Part shown: positions 33,238-41,554 of the stretch, in pieces
How the letters are laid out: every line of letters begins with the position of its first letter
Position numbering within the stretch: position 1 is the first letter of the stretch
Source: Jeotgalibaca sp052266715
Lineage (GTDB): Bacteria; Bacillota; Bacilli; Lactobacillales; Aerococcaceae
Length of the DNA: 64,000 nucleotides
Assembly: GCA_052266715.1 (NCBI GenBank)
Contig: JBQPRB010000010.1
Direction: 5' to 3' (one strand)
The notes under the pieces: generated by a model
What the model was told of the DNA's origin: nothing
The model's database searches: none
The model's input: the letters and a program-made list of their open reading frames with translations, nothing else
Program-made: the position numbers and the translations under genes

Positions 33238-33457
33238 TTACCGATTTCCGCGCGACAAATTCTCCCGTAACTCCCCCCAACTCTTTCAACTGCTCATCCG
33301 TCAAACTCCCGCGTTTCTTGCGGCCATGTCCTTGAACCTTGTGATACTCAGATTCTTTATTACGGGCACGTTTGGATCTTTGGAGTTCAAACATCAAATC
33401 GAGAACCGACATGCGGTTGGCGTATTTGTTGAAGAAGAGTTGTTGCTCAGCCAGGCA
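33238..33457 (-). pseudogene. 3' fragment of a second rae1 (yacP) gene
   Basis: About 70 codons correspond to the C-terminal part of Rae1: LAEQQLFFNKYANRMSVLDL, LQRSKRARNKESEYHKVQGH and KKRGSLTDEQLKEL can be aligned with the intact copy at 39760-40287 at roughly 85 percent identity. A one-base shift near the end moves the frame away from an expected ...REN LSRGNR and the stop at 33238. It has no N-terminus and no start. Being diverged rather than identical, it is not a recent tandem copy; it may have come from another strain with the island. Confidence 0.85.
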
Positions 33458-33866
33458 CATTTCGAAGGTGTTTTATATTGTCCCATTTAATTATATTAGT
33501 CTAGATTGAATCAATGGTTGAATCAATTCCTAATAACTTATTCAAATCCATTAAGTTTGATTGTAAGAAAGAATTTTCCAATTGGAAATCTTTAATCAAC
33601 CAAGATGATATCGTTATTTATTACGCCAATTCTGGAATGCCTTCATTGTGCGCATTTAAATGAAAACCTCACCAGTTACCTGTGGAAAGATAAGGTGTCA
33701 AAAGAGATGGACTTCAATCAAACGGGTCAAGTCTTTATCACCTCGATTGCGAACATGCCAATAACATTCCCAGAAAAGCCTTAACTTACCTAATGTCGCT
33801 GGAAATATTTTTGAGTTGTCTCGATGTATTTACTTTATTTTATTTAAATTGACAAATCAAAAAAAT
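33458..33866. other. Stretch with a broken plus-strand coding remnant
   Basis: From 33514 an ATG frame of 49 codons (VESIPNNLFKSIKFDCKKEF... to a TGA at 33661) is followed in an overlapping frame by about 45 codons (AHLNENLTSYLWKDKVSKEM ... FITSIANMPITFPEKP) ending at 33784. Joined by a frameshift, they look like one small protein or a fragment of a larger one. I cannot name it, and no ribosome site precedes it. Confidence 0.4.
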
Positions 33867-33905
33867 AAAACTTCTACCTCTTATATGTTAAAAGGTAGAA
33901 GTTTT
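33867..33905 (-). terminator. Terminator of the PTS-transketolase operon
   Basis: AAAACTTCTACC and GGTAGAAGTTTT form a 12-bp stem with T-rich sequence on the minus strand, 24 bases past the transketolase stop. Confidence 0.85.
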
Positions 33906-33929
33906 AAAGTTGAAGGAGGAATATATCAA

Positions 33930-35918
33930 TTAGTTTATTTCAATGATATTCTTCATTTCTCGAGCAATTCTTTCTGGATTTATATCAAGTTTTTGTAGTA
34001 ATTCTACTCCTGGACCTGATGATTGGAAAGTGTCAACACTAATGATAGACCCTTTCTCACCCACATATTGTCTCCATCCAAACTTAACTCCTAATTCAAC
34101 AGATACTCTGTTAACAATATCAGATGGCATAACTGATTCTTTATATTCTTGAGATTGTTTTTCAAAAAGTTCCCAACTTGGCATCGAAATAACGTTTACA
34201 TCAATATTATCTTCTTTCAAAATATTTTGAGCATCTAGCGCTAACTCAACCTCAGAACCAGTTGCAATAATAATACCCACTGGATTTTCAACCTCTGAGA
34301 TAATATATGCTCCTTTTTCAACACCATCTAATCTAGCTTGATTTAATACTGGAACATCATGTCTACCCAAAGCAATAACTGTCGGAGTATTCTTAGATTC
34401 AAATGCGATTTTCCAAGCCGCAATAGTCTCATTTGCATCAGCTGGACGAACTACATTAATGTTTGGCATAGCTCTTAAGGACATTAGTTGCTCTAATGGT
34501 TGATGTGTCGGACCATCCTGTCCAAGTAATAAAGAATCATGTGTCATGACATATGTTACAGGAACATCCATAATCGCAGAATGTCGGATTGCAGATCGCA
34601 TATAATCAGAGAATATTAGAAATGTACCACAGTAGGGTCTGATCCCTCCGTGTAAGCCTACTCCATTGGAAATTGATGCCATTGCAAATTCCCTTACACC
34701 GAAATGTACATTAGGACCTGTGAAATCCCCTCTGGACATGAACGGCTCACTGGTGATAGTTGTTTTGTTTGATGAAGCTAAATCTGCAGAACCACCAAGT
34801 AAAACTGGATAATGCTCATAAATTTTGTTCAAAACTATTCCGCTTGCTGAACGAGTAGCTAACTTATCCTGAGTAAATTTTTCGATTTGAGGGAATTCAT
34901 AATTATTATTCAATGCGTTTAATAGCTGTTCAGATAACTCAGGATTTTCTTTACTATAAGAGTCAAAAAGCTGATTCCAATCATCTTCTGATTTTTTCCC
35001 TTTATCCTGAATTTCAGAATAATGTTCCTTAACATCATCTGGAACAAAGAACTTTTCTTCATAGTCCCACTCATAAAATTCTTTAACTAACATGGTTTCT
35101 TTCTCACCTATAGGGTCACTGTGAATATTGGAAGTTCCTTGGAGATTTGGAGAACCATATCCAATTGTAGTCTTTACCTCTATAAGAGTAGGCTTGTCTG
35201 TTACTCTTTTTCCTTCTTCGATTGCTTCTTTTACTTCCTTCCAATCGTTTCCATCTTGGACCTTAATAGTATGCCAGTTCATAGCATCAAATTTTTTTAG
35301 TGTGTCTTCTGAGTAGGATAAGCTCAGGTCCCCATCCGATGTAATATCATTTGAATCATACAGGACAATTAACTTTCCTAATCCTAAATGACCAGCTAAT
35401 GAGGCAGCCTCATTTGCAACTCCTTCCTCTAAATCTCCGTCACCACAAATGGTATAAGTGTAGTGATCGATAACTTTATGTTTATCAGTATTAAATTTGG
35501 AAGCTAGGTGAGCTTCAGCCAAAGCCAATCCCACTGTCATGGAAAATCCTTGCCCCAGTGGTCCAGTTGTTGCTTCTACCCCAGGTGTAACATGTACTTC
35601 TGGGTGTCCTGGAGTTTTGCTACCAACTTGCCTAAAGGATTTTAAATCTTCAATAGAAAGATCATAACCCGATAAGTGAAGTAAAGAATACAGTAATATT
35701 GACCCATGACCAGAAGTTAAGACAAATCTATCTCTATTAAACCAAAGAGGATTGCGAGGATTATAATTCATGATGTCTTTAAATAATACATATCCTGCAG
35801 TCGCCGATCCAAGAGGCATTCCTAAGTGACCGTGATTAACATATTCAACTGTATCCAGACACAACGTCCGGATAGTATCTACAGATTTCTGTTCTATTTT
35901 TTTTTCTACATTTAGCAC
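33930..35918 (-). CDS. tkt: Transketolase
   Basis: This transketolase (662 residues) transfers two-carbon units between sugar phosphates using thiamine diphosphate. TPP binding is shown by TICGDGDLEEGVANEAASLA with a following Asn region (LYDSNDITSDG). The second domain has GGSADLASSNKT and the DGPTHQPLEQL motif. I choose the GTG at 35918 because GGAGG lies eight bases upstream; the ATG at 35939 lies before that site. It is the last gene of a PTS operon, so it may serve pentose or ascorbate-like sugar use rather than the housekeeping pentose pathway. Confidence 0.93.
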   Translation of the reverse strand: MLNVEKKIEQKSVDTIRTLCLDTVEYVNHGHLGMPLGSATAGYVLFKDIMNYNPRNPLWFNRDRFVLTSGHGSILLYSLLHLSGYDLSIEDLKSFRQVGSKTPGHPEVHVTPGVEATTGPLGQGFSMTVGLALAEAHLASKFNTDKHKVIDHYTYTICGDGDLEEGVANEAASLAGHLGLGKLIVLYDSNDITSDGDLSLSYSEDTLKKFDAMNWHTIKVQDGNDWKEVKEAIEEGKRVTDKPTLIEVKTTIGYGSPNLQGTSNIHSDPIGEKETMLVKEFYEWDYEEKFFVPDDVKEHYSEIQDKGKKSEDDWNQLFDSYSKENPELSEQLLNALNNNYEFPQIEKFTQDKLATRSASGIVLNKIYEHYPVLLGGSADLASSNKTTITSEPFMSRGDFTGPNVHFGVREFAMASISNGVGLHGGIRPYCGTFLIFSDYMRSAIRHSAIMDVPVTYVMTHDSLLLGQDGPTHQPLEQLMSLRAMPNINVVRPADANETIAAWKIAFESKNTPTVIALGRHDVPVLNQARLDGVEKGAYIISEVENPVGIIIATGSEVELALDAQNILKEDNIDVNVISMPSWELFEKQSQEYKESVMPSDIVNRVSVELGVKFGWRQYVGEKGSIISVDTFQSSGPGVELLQKLDINPERIAREMKNIIEIN

Positions 35919-35961
35919 TTTTACATTCCTCCATAACATTTTTTATTCTCAGATAATTTAC

Positions 35962-37236
35962 TTAGAATATACCTTGGAAAAACTTGCCAATATAATACAG
36001 TATGAAACCAACAATATTAAAATCTGTCTCTGGGAAAGCAGTCCCTTGTAAACCGATATCAGCCATAATAGGATAAATAATAGCTGGTCCTACAGCAATT
36101 AAAATTCCTACAACGAATGATCCTACAACCGCACCTTTCCATCCTCCAGTAGCATTACCGAAAACACCCGCTGTTGCTCCAATAAAGAAGTAAGGAACCG
36201 CTACAGGGATTATTACGGGCATTTCTAACATTCCAAAAATAAACATCATTATTAAACCAGCCGCATAAGCGCTTAGGAACCCAATTACTGTCGCCGTTGG
36301 AGCATATGGAAATACAACTGGACAGTCTAAGGCTGGCCTTGAATTAGGGATTAATTTAGAAGAAATCCCCTCGAAAGCGGTTACTATTTCACCCAAGAGT
36401 AACCTTACGCCCGTAATAATTACGTATAGACCGGCTGAGAAGTTTAAAGATTGGAATAGTGGGTATACTAACCAATTAACTCCTCCAGATAAATTTTCTA
36501 CTGTTTCTTTACCAGCCGCAATAGCCGCTACATAATAGAAGATTAGCATTGTCAAGCCTACACCAACGATATAGTCTTTAAAAATTGATAACCAACCTGG
36601 GAGCTTTAAGTTCTCTGTACTGTCTTCTGGGTTACCAACTTTACTGCCAATCCACCCAGAGAGAGCATACCCTACAGTAACGTAGTGCCCCATTGCTATC
36701 TCGTCATGACCAGTAATTTTCCGCATTGTCGGTTGAGCAATTGCTGGGAAAACTGCAGCAGATATTCCTAAGATAACTCCCCCTAAAATAATAATAACGG
36801 TATTATTGGCGTCTAATGCTTTAAGAATTACAGTAAGTAGTGCAGCTAAGTAAAGGTTGTGCTGTCCTGTTAGAAAAATATTTTTAAAAGGTGTTATTCT
36901 AGCTACAACAAGGTTCATTGCGAATCCTAGCACCATAACCAAAGAAACAACAGTTCCAAACTTTTCTTGGGCTAAAGCTGTTACTGCCTCTGCTAAAGGC
37001 AACACTCCTTCAAGACCAAACCCACTAGCAAACATTTCTTGGAAACTGTTTAATGCTGAAGCTGCAGCTCCAGACCCAATCCCGAAAACAAGAAAGCCAA
37101 CTATTGTTTTAATAGTTCCAGTAATGACTTCATCTACGGGAGACTTTTGTAATACAAGCCCAATAAAAGCCATTAAACCTACAAGTATTGCTGCTGAACC
37201 TAATAAGTCATATACGATAACTTCCAAAAAACTCAT
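35962..37236 (-). CDS. PTS IIC component, ascorbate (UlaA/SgaT) family
   Basis: The 424-residue permease has about ten hydrophobic helices and belongs to the UlaA-type EIIC family, shown by RITPFKNIFLTGQHNLYLAA and the conserved loop KITGHDEIAMGH (about 172-183), plus PALDCPVVFPYAPTA near 300. It imports and helps phosphorylate its sugar together with the IIB next to it. The true substrate may be L-ascorbate or a related pentose-like sugar; the transketolase neighbour points to entry into the pentose phosphate route. GGAGGGGTTGTAA precedes the ATG. Confidence 0.88.
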   Translation of the reverse strand: MSFLEVIVYDLLGSAAILVGLMAFIGLVLQKSPVDEVITGTIKTIVGFLVFGIGSGAAASALNSFQEMFASGFGLEGVLPLAEAVTALAQEKFGTVVSLVMVLGFAMNLVVARITPFKNIFLTGQHNLYLAALLTVILKALDANNTVIIILGGVILGISAAVFPAIAQPTMRKITGHDEIAMGHYVTVGYALSGWIGSKVGNPEDSTENLKLPGWLSIFKDYIVGVGLTMLIFYYVAAIAAGKETVENLSGGVNWLVYPLFQSLNFSAGLYVIITGVRLLLGEIVTAFEGISSKLIPNSRPALDCPVVFPYAPTATVIGFLSAYAAGLIMMFIFGMLEMPVIIPVAVPYFFIGATAGVFGNATGGWKGAVVGSFVVGILIAVGPAIIYPIMADIGLQGTAFPETDFNIVGFILYYIGKFFQGIF

Positions 37237-37255
37237 TTACAACCCCTCCACAATC

Positions 37256-37531
37256 CTAAATTTCTTGTAAGAACATTAATAATTTTTCTTTTATTTCTAC
37301 TTTATCCATTAAATTATTTATTCCAATTACATAAGGGACTTTTCCTTCCATTTCTTGTTTCAAATCATTCATAGTGATTAATAGATCCCCATTAAAATGA
37401 CTCACTGCATCAATGGAATCATGTTGTACTTTAATCGGAAACTTGTTTTCTTTGATTACCTGATTTACCTTAATTTTCAACATCATACTTGAACCCATTC
37501 CTGTCCTACAGGCAATTAACGCTTGTTTCAT
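37256..37531 (-). CDS. PTS IIB component, ascorbate/galactitol type
   Basis: This 91-residue IIB carries the phospho-cysteine in the N-terminal P-loop ALIACRTGMGSSMMLK (Cys8). It takes phosphate from an EIIA domain and passes it to sugar held by the IIC. Its ATG overlaps the regulator's TGA (ATGA), so the two are coupled. No separate EIIA gene lies in the operon; the EIIA is fused to the regulator. Confidence 0.9.
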   Translation of the reverse strand: MKQALIACRTGMGSSMMLKIKVNQVIKENKFPIKVQHDSIDAVSHFNGDLLITMNDLKQEMEGKVPYVIGINNLMDKVEIKEKLLMFLQEI

Positions 37532-39609
37532 AATATTTCCTCCTTCTCTTTCTCAAAATTTTTAATATATTTGTATACCGATTTTGAATCAGTAGCTGAT
37601 TCTAACATTTCATAAAACCCTTCTAATTCAAGTAATTCTATCAATTCGGACATTGCTGTCAAATGACTGGAATTATCTTGGGCGGCTAGACAAAATACAT
37701 ACTTTACTGGATCATTTTCTTCATTCCCAAAGACAACTGGATTTTTTAAAGTACTTATACTGATGGCAGTTTCGACTACACCGTCCTCAGCTCTAGCATG
37801 AGGCATTGCTACATGTTTTGAAATAACAATGTATGGGCCGTACTCTTCTGCGGTATGAATCATTGCATCTATATATTGCTCCTTAACTTTCTTCTCTGTC
37901 ACAAGCGATGCACCACATAGTTTAATTGTTTCTCGCCAGTTCCCAGCTTGGACATTGAGACTAATAAGTTTTTCGCTTGTCAAATCGCTTAGCATTGCTT
38001 CACTTCTTTTCTTTTTGTAGTGATTGTTTAATTTACTACTTAATTCGAAATATAAAGACTCTCTATTATTAATAGTTGAATATTTTTCGATAATCTCTAT
38101 TAACTCATCTAAATTAATAAATTCGCTCACTTCAGATTTAAAGTGATTATTAAAATTTTTTACTAAATTATTTTTCTCAGAGTAATTCATGATGGGACTT
38201 ACAACAAAGCAAGGATGCCCGTTTATCCTATTTTGATTGATTGGAGTAGTTGAAAAATATAAATCAACCTCAGTGTTTACTGTTTCTACATCCGTTGTTT
38301 CTATAGTTTCGATGAAACGGACATAAGGAAATAATGCTCTTAATTCTTCAGTTAATATTTTTGATGTTCCAATTCCATTTGGACATACCACTGCTGCAAT
38401 GAGTTGTTTATTTTTAAAACTATGATTATCCCTATTCGCAATAACCAACGTTGCAAAATACATTGTCATCAAGCTTATTTCATCTTTTGAAAACTTTTGA
38501 CTAAAAGTATTAGAGAGTGGTTTGATACTTTCTTCAACAAAAGAATAAACTAAAGGATATTCTTCAATAATTTTTTCTGCAAGAGCATTTATTGTCGGAA
38601 GCCTAAATAATAACCTGTAATATGATGATCTAAAATGGCTATAGAAATCTGCAACAAACTTTTCTTCCCTGTCCAGTTTGATTCCTGAAATAGATGTAAA
38701 TTTAAAAGTTATACCTTTCACTAATTCTAGTATTGCTTCTCTATCACAAGTCTCTTCATAATAATTCCCTTCTGATTGTCCCAAAATCCATGCAGTTACA
38801 TAGTTTCTTTCAAAATCGGAATCTAGAGAAAATGAATTTAATAATTCTTGTGACAACTCAAACTCTTTCATTAAATAAAAAATAGAGAACTCTTTAGATT
38901 GTTGTAAGGTATTTCCATTCTTGATTCTAAAAAACAGTAAAATCAGCCCATATATAAATTCTTCTCTTTTAGCTTCAGTAAAGTACATATTATATTTTTC
39001 TAGTAGATGATTAATAAATCTGTAGTGATTAGTAAACTCAATTTGTTTTTCTTTAGCTAATAATGATAGGATCGTTAGGAACGATTTTTTATTTTCGAGA
39101 AGATTTATTAAGCTTTTTAGAGCTAAATATCTAATATCTATTTCATTACCGCTTAAGTAATAACCTACCTCCTTATTATTTTTAATTTGGACATCTAATA
39201 CTGAGATTTCTTTACCTTTTTCTTGGATATCTGTCCAACCTGTAGTAGAGCTAATCTTCACAAGATTTGAGTAATGAAATAATGATATGTAGTCATTTTT
39301 TAAAAAAAGAAAAAGATAGAGTAAATGCTGCCGTTCTTCTTTACCAAGATGATAGTTTCTTTTGTTTTCTTCGTTACTCTCCACTAAATACCTTTGAATG
39401 TGATTTCTAGACTCTGCAGAAATCAGATAACCTTTCCGAGGAACTTTTATGACTTCATCTATTCCTTGACTATTTAACCAATCATTTAATTTTGATATAC
39501 TGTACTCTACTTGTCTTCTAGACAATTCAAGTTGCTCTATCAAATAATTCATACTGACAATGTCTTGAGTAATTAAAATTCTCATTAATAATATTAATCT
39601 TTCTTCCAA
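37528..39609 (-). CDS. BglG/MtlR-type PRD regulator with EIIB-like and EIIA domains
   Basis: This 693-residue regulator has, in order, two N-terminal winged-helix segments (about 5-65 and 80-165), two PTS regulation domains (about 190-395, with His in FYSHFRSSYY near 325), an EIIB-like domain (AAVVCPNGIGTSKI, Cys409) and a C-terminal EIIA (KHVAMPHARAED, His604). Such proteins activate the linked PTS operon when dephosphorylated. As no EIIA gene is nearby, the fused EIIA may also feed the transporter. The start is TTG after AAGGAGGCCCAAACC. Two cre-like sites lie upstream. Confidence 0.88.
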   Translation of the reverse strand: MEERLILLMRILITQDIVSMNYLIEQLELSRRQVEYSISKLNDWLNSQGIDEVIKVPRKGYLISAESRNHIQRYLVESNEENKRNYHLGKEERQHLLYLFLFLKNDYISLFHYSNLVKISSTTGWTDIQEKGKEISVLDVQIKNNKEVGYYLSGNEIDIRYLALKSLINLLENKKSFLTILSLLAKEKQIEFTNHYRFINHLLEKYNMYFTEAKREEFIYGLILLFFRIKNGNTLQQSKEFSIFYLMKEFELSQELLNSFSLDSDFERNYVTAWILGQSEGNYYEETCDREAILELVKGITFKFTSISGIKLDREEKFVADFYSHFRSSYYRLLFRLPTINALAEKIIEEYPLVYSFVEESIKPLSNTFSQKFSKDEISLMTMYFATLVIANRDNHSFKNKQLIAAVVCPNGIGTSKILTEELRALFPYVRFIETIETTDVETVNTEVDLYFSTTPINQNRINGHPCFVVSPIMNYSEKNNLVKNFNNHFKSEVSEFINLDELIEIIEKYSTINNRESLYFELSSKLNNHYKKKRSEAMLSDLTSEKLISLNVQAGNWRETIKLCGASLVTEKKVKEQYIDAMIHTAEEYGPYIVISKHVAMPHARAEDGVVETAISISTLKNPVVFGNEENDPVKYVFCLAAQDNSSHLTAMSELIELLELEGFYEMLESATDSKSVYKYIKNFEKEKEEIL

Positions 39610-39644
39610 GGTTTGGGCCTCCTTATAATTAGATTATTACAATA

Positions 39645-39715
39645 TTTAAGCGCTTTCAATTAAAGTTCATATCAATTTGTGTGATTGTTAGTGACAAAAA
39701 AAGAAAGCGCATTCA
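39645..39715 (-). promoter_or_regulatory. Two cre-like CcpA sites
   Basis: TTGAAAGCGCTTAAA (39645-39660) and TGAATGCGCTTTCT (39702-39715) on the minus strand both fit the catabolite-responsive element pattern with central GCGC. They lie 40-105 bases before the regulator start, implying carbon catabolite control of the PTS-transketolase operon. Confidence 0.7.
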
Positions 39716-39734
39716 AAAAAAGAGTCTTTATTTA

Positions 39735-39761
39735 AAATAAAAGAGCCTTATGTAGGCTCTT
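39735..39761 (-). terminator. rae1 operon terminator
   Basis: AAGAGCC and GGCTCTT (39741-39761) pair and are followed by TTTATTTT on the minus strand; the stem overlaps the rae1 stop codon. Confidence 0.8.
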
Positions 39762-40287
39762 AATTCGATAATTTATTTCTTAAAAATTCCAATTCCTGCA
39801 ACTGCTCATCCGTCAAACTCCCGCGCTTTCTGCGACCATGTCCTTGGACCTTATGATATTCAGATTCTTTATCACGAGCACGTTTGGAGCGTTGGAGTTC
39901 GAGCATCAAATCGAGAGCCGACATACGGTTGGCACCTTTATTGAAGACGAGTTGCTGTTCAGCTAAATCACTGGTCGCAACGGTTACTTCTGTCAGGACA
40001 TTTTTTAGTTTGTCGACGATGCCTTCGATATAGGTATCGGCCGTTTCACCTTGACCGGTGAAGACGACTTTTACTTTATATTTCGTATATTCTTTCGTGA
40101 TACCGGGTACGAATTGGGCATCGAACACGACCCAAATCTCAATGTTTTCAAATGCTTGGTAATTTGACAAGATTTGTAGGAGTCGGTCCCGTGCTTCATC
40201 GATGAGGTCACGGTTCTTCAAGCTTACCAGTTCTGGCCAAGCGCCAATCATATTGTACCCATCCACAACCAGTATTTCCTTTTTCAC
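39760..40287 (-). CDS. rae1: Rae1 (YacP), NYN-domain mRNA endonuclease
   Basis: Rae1 (175 residues) is a PIN/NYN-fold RNase that enters the ribosomal A site and cleaves mRNA in B. subtilis. The N-terminal VVDGYNMIGAWPEL carries the conserved acidic Asp and Asn, further acids are in VVFDAQF and VATSDLAEQ, and the C-terminus is basic (KVQGHGRRKRGSL). The start is GTG after GGAGGTGAGGTTGC. It is 21 bases after rlmB, in the conserved cysS-mrnC-rlmB-rae1 order. The next gene in that order, sigH, has been displaced by the island. Confidence 0.93.
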   Translation of the reverse strand: MKKEILVVDGYNMIGAWPELVSLKNRDLIDEARDRLLQILSNYQAFENIEIWVVFDAQFVPGITKEYTKYKVKVVFTGQGETADTYIEGIVDKLKNVLTEVTVATSDLAEQQLVFNKGANRMSALDLMLELQRSKRARDKESEYHKVQGHGRRKRGSLTDEQLQELEFLRNKLSN

Positions 40288-40308
40288 CGCAACCTCACCT
40301 CCTAATCA

Positions 40309-41154
40309 TTATTCAAAATTTCGTTTACGGTACACTTCATACATCATCAGTCCCGCAGCCACGCTCGCATTCAAGCTTTGGACGTGACCTTTCATCGGAA
40401 TCGTCAATAAACCATCTGCCGTATCTTTCAATAAACGTGAAACACCTTTTCCTTCATTACCGATAACGACTGCGACTGGCAGGTTCGCATCCCATTTTTC
40501 AAAAGATTGCCCCTTCATATCGGTTGCGTAAATCCAGACGCCTCGTTCCTTCAACTCTTCAATCGTACGGGCCAAGTTTGTCACACGTACGACCGGAACG
40601 TGTTCAATTGCTCCGGTTGATGTCTTCGCAACGGTACCGGTTAAGCCAACCGCGCGACGTTTGGGAATAATAACCCCATGTACGCCGCTCGCATCTGCGG
40701 TACGAAGAATGGAACCGAGGTTATGTGGATCTTCAATCCCATCTAAAATGACAAAGAATGGATCCTCACCCTTTTCTTTAGCCACTTCAAACAAATCATC
40801 CAGTGTTGCGTATTGGAATGCTGCAGTGGCCAGCATGACGCCCTGATGGACACCATTATCGGATAACAAATCCAACTTTGTTTTAGGTACAATCGAAATC
40901 TGGATGTGGCGTTCTTTAGCCAGCTCCAGGATTTCCCCGATTTTCTCGCCACCAATACCTTCTTGCAAGAACAATTTGTTGATGTCACGCTCGGATTGCA
41001 GCGTTTCATAAACAGCGTGCTTTCCGATGACGAAATCATCCTGTTGTTCCGGACGGTCGTTTGTTTTTTGTTCTGGTTTACGATCGGGTTTCCGTTTGGA
41101 ATCCCGGCCTTTATTCGTAAAATCTCTTTTTGGTTTTCTATTTTTTTGATTCAT
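40309..41154 (-). CDS. rlmB: 23S rRNA (guanosine-2251-2'-O)-methyltransferase RlmB
   Basis: The 281-residue SpoU/TrmH-family enzyme has a basic N-terminal extension (about 1-40, Lys/Arg-rich), the substrate-binding domain starting VIGKHAVYETL, and the trefoil-knot SAM domain with ILDGIEDPHNLGSILRTADA (about 135-154), AVVIGNEGKGVSRLL and SLNASVAAGLMMYE. It overlaps mrnC by 17 bases, a sign of coupling. Confidence 0.95.
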   Translation of the reverse strand: MNQKNRKPKRDFTNKGRDSKRKPDRKPEQKTNDRPEQQDDFVIGKHAVYETLQSERDINKLFLQEGIGGEKIGEILELAKERHIQISIVPKTKLDLLSDNGVHQGVMLATAAFQYATLDDLFEVAKEKGEDPFFVILDGIEDPHNLGSILRTADASGVHGVIIPKRRAVGLTGTVAKTSTGAIEHVPVVRVTNLARTIEELKERGVWIYATDMKGQSFEKWDANLPVAVVIGNEGKGVSRLLKDTADGLLTIPMKGHVQSLNASVAAGLMMYEVYRKRNFE

Positions 41155-41554
41155 CTTGTTTGTCCTCCACTTGCTGGATACACCAACGAACGAGCTCTTC
41201 CAATCGCGTCACTTGCTTTGTTAAATGCAGGTAACCGAATAGTGCTTCAAATCCTGTTGAAATGCGATAGGTTGTAACATCTGCATTTTTAGCAATCGTA
41301 TGACTTTTGGCATTACGACCGCGTTTATACATGTCGATTTCTTCTTCCGATAAAAAATCGGGTTGGTCAAGCATCGCATACATCAAAGCCGCTTGTGCTT
41401 TTGCTGATACATAATGCGTGGCGCGACGGTGAAGGTCATTCGGCTTGGTCCAGCCTTTATGAAGAAGATGGTCTCGAATGTAAACTTCGTAAGCGGCATC
41501 GCCAACATAAGCGAGAGCCAGACCGTTTAACAATTGCCAGTTCTTATCACTCAT
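41138..41554 (-). CDS. mrnC: Mini-ribonuclease III
   Basis: This RNase III-like nuclease (138 residues) matures 23S rRNA ends in Firmicutes. It has only the nuclease domain, with no dsRNA-binding domain: ALAYVGDAAYEVYIRDHL (about 8-25) carries the catalytic acid, and KRGRNAKSHTIAKNADV follows. I use the ATG at 41554, which overlaps the cysS stop as ATGA and follows GGTGGAG. Confidence 0.94.
   Translation of the reverse strand: MSDKNWQLLNGLALAYVGDAAYEVYIRDHLLHKGWTKPNDLHRRATHYVSAKAQAALMYAMLDQPDFLSEEEIDMYKRGRNAKSHTIAKNADVTTYRISTGFEALFGYLHLTKQVTRLEELVRWCIQQVEDKQDESKK

Noticed and set aside
33215..33460. The 81-codon ORF as a functional small Rae1
   Set aside because: It lacks the N-terminal PIN/NYN core with its catalytic acids and has a frameshift at the end, so it is listed as a pseudogene fragment.
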